Shown in pieces: positions 1 to 5,422 of a DNA stretch of 15,064 nt. The notes beneath the pieces are model-generated. The model did not search any database, was not told the DNA's origin, and saw only the letters and a program-made list of their open reading frames with translations. The translations under genes were made by a program, and so were the position numbers. The stretch spans positions 1 through 15,064 of the forward strand of contig JACQPM010000038.1 in assembly GCA_016207475.1 (NCBI GenBank). The letters are read 5' to 3'. Within the stretch, counting starts at the first letter, position 1; the number at the start of each line of letters is the position of its first letter. The DNA is from Methanobacteriota archaeon. GTDB lineage: Archaea > Hydrothermarchaeota > Hydrothermarchaeia > Hydrothermarchaeales > JACQPM01.

Positions 1-1
1 G

Positions 2-910
2 CGGGAGCTGGCGATCTTCCTGGGGCTGAGCGGCGCCATGGTTCCCGCAGGGATGCGGAAGGTCATAGCCTTCCTGGTGAGGGAGCGCCTCGTGGACTGC
101 GTCGTGAGCACCGGGGCCAACCTCTTCCACGACACCGCCGAGGCCCTGGGCACGAAACACTACATGGGCTCCGCCCTGGCGGACGACGAGGACCTCTTCC
201 GCCACGGCATAGACCGCATGTACGACGTCTTCGGCCTCGAGGGCAAGTTCCGGGAGACCGACAGGCTGGTGGCCAAGTTCGCCAAGACCCTCGATCCGGG
301 GAGGGAGTACTCCTCCCGGGAGTTCATGCACCTCTTCGGCCTGGAGGTGGCAAGGCGGGGCGGGGACAAGAACTCCATCGTGGTCTCGGCGGCCCAGGGA
401 AATGTCCCCGTCTTCGTCCCGGCCCTGGGGGACAGCTCCATAGGGATCGGGCTGATGATAGCCAGGAGGAAAGGGCTGAGGATAAACGTCAGCCCCATGA
501 AGGACGTGGACGAGATCACCCAGATCGTGGAGGAGACGAGGAAGAGCGGCGTGGTCTACGTGGGGGGCGGGGTGCCCAAGAACTTCATCCAGCAGACCGA
601 GGTGATCACCTCCATCCTGGGCCTCGACCTGGGCGGGCACGAGTACGCGATCCAGTTCACCACCGACGCCCCCCACTGGGGCGGCCTGAGCGGCTGCACC
701 TTCGAGGAGGCCGTCTCCTGGGGGAAGATCGACCCCGTGGCCAGGAAGGTCCAGTGCTTCGTGGACGCCACCATCGCCCTGCCCATCGTGGCCCACGCCC
801 TCCGGGAGAAGGCCATGGGGATGAAACGCCGGGTCCCGGAGTTCGACTGGTCGGGGGAGAGGCTCAAGGCGCGGTTCAAGGGCCGGAAGATAGGGAAGCA
901 TGGCAGGTAA
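2..910 (+). CDS. dys: Deoxyhypusine synthase, 5'-truncated by the window edge
   Basis: NAD-dependent enzyme that transfers the aminobutyl group of spermidine to a lysine of translation factor aIF5A, the first step of hypusine formation in the cytosol. The reading frame is open from base 2, and the twelve codons before the ATG at 38 (reading RELAIFLGLSGA) continue the family pattern, so 38 is an internal Met and the true start lies upstream. Counting from Met38, visible signatures are STGANLFHD (24-32), GDSSIGIG (131-138) and GGGVPKNF (176-183), whose Lys181 matches the catalytic lysine that forms the enzyme-imine intermediate. The C-terminal block TTDAPHWGGLSG is also typical. The last 11 bases overlap the next gene, suggesting coupled translation. 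Identification is near certain; only the N-terminal portion is missing. Confidence 0.96.
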   Translation, partial: RELAIFLGLSGAMVPAGMRKVIAFLVRERLVDCVVSTGANLFHDTAEALGTKHYMGSALADDEDLFRHGIDRMYDVFGLEGKFRETDRLVAKFAKTLDPGREYSSREFMHLFGLEVARRGGDKNSIVVSAAQGNVPVFVPALGDSSIGIGLMIARRKGLRINVSPMKDVDEITQIVEETRKSGVVYVGGGVPKNFIQQTEVITSILGLDLGGHEYAIQFTTDAPHWGGLSGCTFEEAVSWGKIDPVARKVQCFVDATIALPIVAHALREKAMGMKRRVPEFDWSGERLKARFKGRKIGKHGR

Positions 911-1863
911 GGCCCCACCCGGCCTGACCCCGTTGGAGAAGCTCCAGCCGGCCGTCCTCCTCTCTGCCATAGTCCTCGGCCTGGCCGCCAGCCAACTTGC
1001 ACCAGTCCTGGCGATGACCTCAAGCAAACTGATCACCCCGGCCCTCGTAGGGCTCCTCTACTCCATCTTTCTGATGGTTCCTGTGGGAAGGATTGCTTCG
1101 GCCCTCCGCGATAGGAGGAGCATAGGCCTCGCCCTGGCCATCAACTTCGCCCTAGTCCCGATCCTGGCCTGGGCCCTTGGGGCCCTCTTCCTGAGGGATC
1201 ATCCGGCCCTGTGGGTAGGGCTCATCATGTACTTGGTGACCCCGTGTACCGATTGGTATCTCATATTCACCAACCTGGCGAGGGGGAATGTCCCCCTGGG
1301 GGTGGCCCTCCTCCCCTGGAACCTAGTGCTCCAGATACTCCTCCTCCCCATCTATCTCCTCATCTTTGCAGGGAGATTGGTTCCTATCGATATCTCTGCC
1401 CTGGCATGGGGTCTGCTACTCTTCTTCGTACTGCCATTCTCCTTAGCAGTCCTATCCCGCAGGGCGATGCGGGCTTGGAGAGGGGAGTTTGGGAAGGCTT
1501 TCAGTTCCACCATGCCGGTGGTCCAACTGGCGCTCCTGACATTGGCGATCTTCGCCATCTTCGCCTCCCAGGGGGGCGTTGCTATGAGAAATCTCGGCCT
1601 CCTGAGCCTCCTTCTCTTGCCCATACTGGCCTATTTTGTTATAATATTCCTCTCGGCCCAATCCCTAGGGAGGGCGGCTGGGCTACGGGGAGAGGACGCT
1701 CTTGACCTTCACGACCTCTGCCAGGAACTCTCCCGTTTCCCTGGCCATAGCCATCGCCGCCTTTCCCGAGTCCCCCCTCATAGTCATGGTGGTGGCCATA
1801 GGCCCGGTGATAGAGCTCCCGATTCTCTCCCTGATGGCCAGGTATCTCCCCAGGCTAGCCTGA
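900..1863 (+). pseudogene. ACR3/bile-acid-symporter-superfamily transporter with a single-base frameshift
   Basis: Polytopic membrane protein of the BASS superfamily, closest in pattern to ACR3-type arsenite efflux permeases. Hydrophobic helices run through about residues 18-260, and Cys116 in TPCTDWY sits where ACR3 proteins carry their conserved helix-4 cysteine. The opening frame turns into non-membrane sequence after GRAAG (about base 1680). The +1 frame then supplies the expected ending, containing FTTSARNSPVSLAIAIAAF and IGPVIELPILSLMARYL, with a TGA at 1861-1863. Removing one G from the GGG at 1680-1682 restores a 320-residue protein of normal family length. The start ATG overlaps the deoxyhypusine synthase stop by 11 bases, with GGGAAGC before it. 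Both parts keep good coding sequence, so this is either a recent mutation or an assembly error. Substrate is not proven; arsenite is a family-level guess. Confidence 0.85.
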
Positions 1864-1864
1864 C

Positions 1865-2908
1865 CTATTGGGCCTTCACGGCCAGCTGGCTCACCTTGGC
1901 AGCCAGCGCCGAAGCTATCTTCCTGAAGGCCTCGGCGTGGGGCGACTTGGGATCAGATTTCACAATAGGCCTACCCTCGTCCCCCCCAACCCTTATCTTG
2001 ATGTCCAGGGGTATCTCCCCGAGGAAGGGGACACTGAACCTCCTGGAGGCCCTCTCCCCGCCCCCGTGGCCGAAGACCTCGGTGCTCTTCTGGCAGTGGG
2101 GGCAGAGGAAGTAGCTCATATTCTCCACGATCCCCAGGATGGGGACGTTCATCCTCTGGAACATCATGAGGCCCTTCATGGCATCCTCCAGCGCCACGTC
2201 CTGGGGGGTGGTCACTATCACGGCGCCGGTCAGGGGTATGGACTGGCTGATGGTCAGCTGGGCGTCCCCGGTACCGGGAGGCAGGTCTATGATCAGGTAG
2301 TCCAGCTCCCCCCACTCCACCTCCCCCAGGAGCTGCTGTATCGCCCGCATCACCATGGGCCCCCGCCAGATGACGGGCGTATCCTCCCTCAGGAAGAAGC
2401 CCAGGGACATGAGCTTGACGCCGTAGCTCTCCAGGGGGACGATCTTCTCCCCAGCGCCTTCGGGCTGGCCGTGGGCCCCCATCATTGTAGGGATATTGGG
2501 GCCGTAGATGTCCGCATCCAGGAGCCCCACTTTAGCTCCTGCATCGGCCAGGGCTATGGCGACGTTTACGGCCACCGTGGATTTCCCAACCCCGCCCTTT
2601 CCCGATCCGACGGCGATGGTGTTCTTGACGCCTGGTATGAGCTCCTGCTTTGGGCCTGCGGGCCTGACCTGGGCCGTCACCCGGACCTCCGCCTCCCGCA
2701 CCCCGGGGACCCTCAGGACCGCCTCCCTCGCGGCCCCCTGGATCTGGGCTGCCAGGGGGCAGGCAGGGGTGGTCAGGACGACGGTGAAGGAGACCTTGGA
2801 CCTCTCCACCTCTATATCCCTCACCATGCCGAGGGTCACCAGGTCCTTCCCCAGCTCCGGGTCCATCACCTTGCTCAGGGCCTTCCGCACATCCGCTTCG
2901 GTAACCAT
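1865..2908 (-). CDS. Mrp/Nbp35/ApbC-type Fe-S cluster carrier P-loop ATPase with N-terminal MIP18 domain
   Basis: Cytosolic ATPase that binds and hands on Fe-S clusters to apo-proteins. Order of domains: MIP18/DUF59 domain (about 1-85) with DPEL at 16-19 and TPACPLA at 48-54; deviant Walker A GSGKGGVGKST at 101-111; DADIYGPN at 131-138; DLPPGTGD at 208-215; and the cluster-binding CPHC pair, Cys269 and Cys272, inside ENMSYFLCPHC. The start is ATG 2908, because AGGAGGTG lies a few bases upstream. A 12-residue upstream extension of the frame runs through this ribosome site and is rejected. It is the last gene of a unit with the CopD-like protein (stop 12 bases before this start) and the zinc ribbon. 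It converges with the ACR3-like gene, one base separating the stops. Length (347) is normal for the fused MIP18-Mrp form. Confidence 0.95.
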   Translation of the reverse strand: MVTEADVRKALSKVMDPELGKDLVTLGMVRDIEVERSKVSFTVVLTTPACPLAAQIQGAAREAVLRVPGVREAEVRVTAQVRPAGPKQELIPGVKNTIAVGSGKGGVGKSTVAVNVAIALADAGAKVGLLDADIYGPNIPTMMGAHGQPEGAGEKIVPLESYGVKLMSLGFFLREDTPVIWRGPMVMRAIQQLLGEVEWGELDYLIIDLPPGTGDAQLTISQSIPLTGAVIVTTPQDVALEDAMKGLMMFQRMNVPILGIVENMSYFLCPHCQKSTEVFGHGGGERASRRFSVPFLGEIPLDIKIRVGGDEGRPIVKSDPKSPHAEAFRKIASALAAKVSQLAVKAQ

Positions 2909-2919
2909 GGTCACACCTC

Positions 2920-3402
2920 CTAAGACGTCAGGATAGCAACGCACAGCAATACTAGAATCCCCAGGAGGACATTGGTCCTTGATAGGACCCTCACCCGGTT
3001 CTGGAGCCCCTCGGTATCGGCGCCGGGGGCCGAGGAGAGCTCCACGAGCCTGGGCCCAAGGACGAAGTCGTGGAGGTAGCTGAGGGCTATCATCCCGGCC
3101 ACCAGAGCTATCTTGATGCTCAAGACGATGCCGTAGCTCGTCGAGAGGAGGTTATCCCAGGTCATGCCCCGGTCCATGGCCAGGAGGACCCCGCTGGGCA
3201 CCAGGACCGCCACTGCCCCCCAGCCCACGTAGCTGAACCTCTTCCCCACCTGCCCCACCAGCTCCATCCTCTGGCCGGGCTCCAGGCGCCCCCTGAGGGC
3301 AGGGACGATCACCAGGACCAGAAAGAGCATCCCGCCCATCCAGGTCACGGCCGCCATGAGATGGAGCCAGCGGACCAGGACTATGCCTGTCAGGGCCCTC
3401 AC
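2920..3402 (-). CDS. CopD-like four-helix membrane protein
   Basis: Predicted 160-residue integral membrane protein with four hydrophobic segments at about 6-36, 57-76, 91-116 and 141-158. The opening RWLHLMAAVTWMGGM (11-25) is the signature of the CopD family (copper resistance D / related DUF families), with His14 in helix 1 and a second His (111) in KIALVAGMIALSYLHDF. Such proteins are linked to copper or heme handling in membranes, but the substrate cannot be read here. I choose the GTG at 3402, which overlaps the TGA of the zinc-ribbon gene (GTGA). A longer in-frame start at 3513 would run antiparallel in phase across the whole zinc-ribbon gene and gives non-membrane, low-complexity residues. 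The stop lies 12 bases before the Mrp start, so the three genes are probably co-transcribed and translationally coupled. Confidence 0.78.
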   Translation of the reverse strand: MRALTGIVLVRWLHLMAAVTWMGGMLFLVLVIVPALRGRLEPGQRMELVGQVGKRFSYVGWGAVAVLVPSGVLLAMDRGMTWDNLLSTSYGIVLSIKIALVAGMIALSYLHDFVLGPRLVELSSAPGADTEGLQNRVRVLSRTNVLLGILVLLCVAILTS

Positions 3403-3527
3403 CCGCCGTGGACGAAGACCGGCAGGCACCGTACGCAGACGTACTCCTTCTTCCCCTGGTAGCGGTACTCGATCAGCCTCACTGCATCCTCTCCCTTCCC
3501 GCACTTGCTGCACTTCACCGTCTCCAT
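3399..3527 (-). CDS. 42-residue zinc-ribbon protein
   Basis: Very short gene starting ATG 3527 and ending TGA 3399-3401. The product has two CxxC knuckles, Cys6/Cys9 (CSKC) and Cys31/Cys34 (CVRC), separated by a 21-residue segment rich in charged and aromatic residues (DAVRLIEYRYQGKKEYV), which is the classic layout of a single zinc ribbon. A GGGGTGA element precedes the start. The stop overlaps the GTG of the CopD-like gene by three bases. No catalytic residues are visible. A role as a small metal-binding or nucleic-acid-binding adaptor is inference, made more attractive by its coupling to a CopD-like membrane protein and an Fe-S carrier. The even CxxC spacing and the coupled junction make chance unlikely. 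Confidence 0.8.
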   Translation of the reverse strand: METVKCSKCGKGEDAVRLIEYRYQGKKEYVCVRCLPVFVHGG

Positions 3528-3567
3528 TCCGTCACCCCACAAGCTATTGTCCACGATTTTATGATAA

Positions 3568-3600
3568 AGTTATTTATAATCTGATGCCGATATATACTAG
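3568..3600. promoter_or_regulatory. Divergent promoter region between zinc-ribbon operon and RAM-domain gene
   Basis: AT-rich patch in the 82-base gap between starts at 3527 and 3610. On the + strand TTTATAAT (3573-3580) lies 30 bases before ATG 3610, with GGGGTG just before the start. On the - strand TTATAAATA lies in the same patch, about 45 bases before ATG 3527. A second AT run, GATATATACT (3589-3598), is also present. Assignment is from spacing and composition only. Confidence 0.55.
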
Positions 3601-3609
3601 GGGTGTGTT

Positions 3610-3846
3610 ATGGTTGTAGCGGGAGTCCTTATTAAAACAGAACCAGGGAAGACAAAGGCGGTCCTGCGGGCCTTGAGGAAGGAGAAGGGGATCAAGTACG
3701 CCTACGCCGTCTTCGGGAGATACGACATAATAGCTACCATCACCGAGGCCAAGAGCCTGGACGACGTGGCCAAGATAATAGCCGAGAAGGTCGGGTCCCT
3801 GGAAGGCGTGAGGAATACAGAGACGCTCATCGTGGCAAATATCTGA
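3610..3846 (+). CDS. Stand-alone Lrp/AsnC ligand-binding (RAM) domain protein
   Basis: A 78-residue alpha-beta protein that matches the AsnC_trans_reg (RAM) domain across its length. It opens with MVVAGVLIKTEPGKTKAVLRAL, then YAYAVFGRYDIIATITEAKSLDD in the middle, and ends VRNTETLIVANI, typical of the last strand. The N-terminal helix-turn-helix found in full Lrp/AsnC regulators is absent, so by itself it should not bind DNA. Such single-domain proteins form ring oligomers that bind amino acids or partner with full-length regulators; which applies here is unknown. Start ATG 3610 has GGGGTG a few bases upstream and a TATA-like box 30 bases upstream. It is monocistronic, followed by a hairpin at 3877-3900. 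Confidence 0.92.
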   Translation: MVVAGVLIKTEPGKTKAVLRALRKEKGIKYAYAVFGRYDIIATITEAKSLDDVAKIIAEKVGSLEGVRNTETLIVANI

Positions 3847-3876
3847 AGCCTGGAGCGCCCTGGCAGGAATAGGATA

Positions 3877-3900
3877 GAGGAGCCCCTTCCATGGCTCCTC
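3877..3900. terminator. Perfect 8-bp hairpin between convergent genes
   Basis: GAGGAGCC (3877-3884) and GGCTCCTC (3893-3900) form a perfect 8-bp stem with an 8-base loop, 30 bases after the RAM-domain stop and 30 bases beyond the stop of the converging gene at 3931. There is no strong T-run on either side, so it may be an RNA 3'-end structure rather than a true terminator. Confidence 0.5.
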
Positions 3901-3930
3901 ACCAGGTAAACTAAAAGAGAGGGTGGAAGG

Positions 3931-4182
3931 CTACTTCTTGATGTCTATCGTGTCGACGACCTTCTTCCACTTGTTCCCTTCCATCTGCATGACCCAGACC
4001 TTACCCAGGCACGCACTCCCCTTGGGCTTGTAGTCGTTGGCCAGCCTCTTCACCTCATCCACGGAAGGTTTCTTGTCAGTCTTCTTCAGGGTGACGAACC
4101 TCTTGGCCTCTACCCCTTTCATGGTCTTCCCCTTTATCTTCACGTCCCTGTTCAGGTACTCCAACCCGTTTACGTAGTACAT
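3931..4182 (-). CDS. Small basic protein of unknown function
   Basis: An 83-residue, lysine-rich protein that I do not recognise. It opens MYYVNGLEYLNRDVKIKGK, has a central basic stretch with KKTDKKPSVDEVKRLA, a single cysteine at about 58 (KGSACLGKVW), and a Trp-containing tail ending DTIDIKK. No signal peptide, membrane helix or known catalytic motif is visible. It may be a small soluble alpha-beta protein, possibly nucleic-acid binding from its charge. The start ATG 4182 is well supported by GGAGGT at 4192-4197 (9 bases away) and a TATA-like box at 4221-4230. Codon use resembles its neighbours. It is probably transcribed alone, since the upstream DUF192 gene ends before this promoter. Confidence 0.75.
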   Translation of the reverse strand: MYYVNGLEYLNRDVKIKGKTMKGVEAKRFVTLKKTDKKPSVDEVKRLANDYKPKGSACLGKVWVMQMEGNKWKKVVDTIDIKK

Positions 4183-4218
4183 TGGACCCTTACCTCCGGT
4201 ACTGTATAAGGGACCAGG

Positions 4219-4230
4219 ATATATAAATAA
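4219..4230 (-). promoter_or_regulatory. TATA-like box of the small basic protein gene
   Basis: On the - strand TTATTTATAT (4221-4230) sits about 43 bases before ATG 4182, predicting a transcription start near 4198 and a 16-base leader that contains the GGAGGT ribosome site. It lies between the stop of the upstream gene (4248) and this start. Confidence 0.6.
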
Positions 4231-4247
4231 GTTTTGGTCCTGGAAGG

Positions 4248-4595
4248 CTACCGGAACTCCAGCACCTCACCTGCTTTTATTCCCACGGCCTCGGCCCGTC
4301 CAGCGGGGATCTCCAGGACCGAAGCGCACCCCCGCCGGGGGGTGTAGAGCCTCCAGGGCCTGAGGGTCTTGAGGTCCATCACCCTCCCAGCACCGTCCAG
4401 GAAGACGAGGTCGATGGGGAACCGCATGAAGAAGGTGTGGATGGAGCAGGCCCAGCAGGACGCAAACTTTATCAGGAGGCCCTCCTCCTCCCCCAGGCGC
4501 TCCCGGAACATCAGCCCCCTCAGCCTCTCGACGAAGGTCCGGGCCTCCCCTGCGGTGCAGAGCCTCTCCCCCCTGACATAGACCTCGTACCCCAT
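4248..4595 (-). CDS. DUF192 family protein
   Basis: A 115-residue member of DUF192 (PF02643). Family landmarks are GLMFRE (27-32), the block IHTFFMRFPIDLVFLD (52-67) with its invariant His and FFM..PID pattern, and a closing segment CASVLEIPAGRAEAVGIKAGEVLEF, which forms the typical final strands. The biochemical function of the family is not established. Unlike many bacterial members, this one has no N-terminal signal peptide or lipobox, so it is predicted cytosolic. Cysteines are present at 12, 47 and 50 (CWAC) and at 90. There is no clear ribosome site before ATG 4595, but a TATA-like patch at 4613-4626 lies about 25 bases upstream, so the mRNA is probably leaderless. It is head-to-head with the CDIN1-like gene. 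Confidence 0.92.
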   Translation of the reverse strand: MGYEVYVRGERLCTAGEARTFVERLRGLMFRERLGEEEGLLIKFASCWACSIHTFFMRFPIDLVFLDGAGRVMDLKTLRPWRLYTPRRGCASVLEIPAGRAEAVGIKAGEVLEFR

Positions 4596-4612
4596 GGTGG
4601 TTCCTTATACAA

Positions 4613-4628
4613 ACTATAAATATAAAGG
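4613..4628. promoter_or_regulatory. Shared bidirectional TATA patch for two leaderless genes
   Basis: ACTATAAATATAAAGG lies midway in a 50-base gap between ATG 4595 (-) and GTG 4646 (+). It reads as TATAAATATA on one strand and TATATTTATA on the other. The centre, near 4620, is about 25-26 bases from each start codon, the distance expected between an archaeal TATA box and a transcription start. Neither gene has a Shine-Dalgarno sequence, which fits leaderless transcripts in both directions. Confidence 0.62.
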
Positions 4629-4645
4629 AACGCAGACCTCTTGGC

Positions 4646-5422
4646 GTGGAAGAGGGAGAGTACCTCCGTATCTACCGTTCCCTCAACTCCCTCGAGGACT
4701 TGGCCGAGTTCGACCATCCCAGGGGAGTCCTCCTGGCGATCCTCACCCAGAAGGCGGTGAGAAGGGCCAAGGCCCAGTACCGCCGGGTGGAGGCCGATGC
4801 AGATTCCCTGAGGGAACTATGGTCCGGGGGTACCCGGATGCTGGCCATAGCCAGGGCCGTTGGGCTCCCTCCGGTCCTGGCCGCCTCCATCATCCTCAGG
4901 GGGGAGGGCCTCTCCAGGCGGAGGGTGAGGACCCTCCTGAGGGACCCCAAGAGGGCCAGGGGACGGCTCGGGGAGGAGCTCTCGGAGGTCGTCAGGGAGG
5001 ACTTCGTCTATTCCCCATGGGCCCACGGGCTCCAGGTGGAGAGGGGCAGGGCAGGGGAGAGGATTATAGCGCGGTGGCTCTCGGGCCTGGGGCTCAGGTT
5101 CATTCCTGAGGGGGCAGGGGACGGCGGAGGCAAGACGCCGGATTTTCTCCTGGAGGACCCCCTCCCCTTGGAGGGCTTGGAGGTGCGGTGGGTGGAGAGC
5201 AAGGCCAGCTTTGGGGATAGGGTGGAGCACAAGAGGTATATAGAAAAGCAGTTTGCGGGATACGCAGGGGCATTTGGCCCCGGGATGGTAGTCTACTGGC
5301 AGGGCTTCCTGCCCACCATCCTGCCCATGATGGACCAGATCCTGGTGAAGGATCACACCTTCTTCCCAGAGTTCAGGGCGGACCTGGAGCCCATATTGAA
5401 CCCGGTCATCAGAGCTCCCTGA
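4646..5422 (+). CDS. CDIN1/C15orf41-like PD-(D/E)xK nuclease (TPD family)
   Basis: A 258-residue archaeal relative of human CDIN1 (C15orf41), the partner of codanin-1 mutated in congenital dyserythropoietic anaemia type I. The family is described as a restriction-endonuclease/Holliday-resolvase-like fold after helical winged or HTH-like segments. Seen here: a helical N-terminal half with an HTH-like stretch at about 61-84; GER (137-139); the family-defining TPD motif (164-166) with Asp166; ESK (184-186), giving the D...ExK metal site; KQF (201-203) and FGPGMVVYW (210-218). The start is a GTG at 4646 with no ribosome site, but it is 26 bases from a TATA-like patch, consistent with a leaderless mRNA. 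Its 3' end overlaps the convergent gene by 14 bases. Substrate in archaea is unknown; DNA is inferred from the fold. Confidence 0.9.
   Translation: MEEGEYLRIYRSLNSLEDLAEFDHPRGVLLAILTQKAVRRAKAQYRRVEADADSLRELWSGGTRMLAIARAVGLPPVLAASIILRGEGLSRRRVRTLLRDPKRARGRLGEELSEVVREDFVYSPWAHGLQVERGRAGERIIARWLSGLGLRFIPEGAGDGGGKTPDFLLEDPLPLEGLEVRWVESKASFGDRVEHKRYIEKQFAGYAGAFGPGMVVYWQGFLPTILPMMDQILVKDHTFFPEFRADLEPILNPVIRAP

Noticed and set aside
1868..2923. Long + strand ORF opposite the Mrp gene
   Set aside because: It is a shadow frame of a well-conserved ATPase; its product is Gly/Leu/His/Pro-rich with no recognisable motif.
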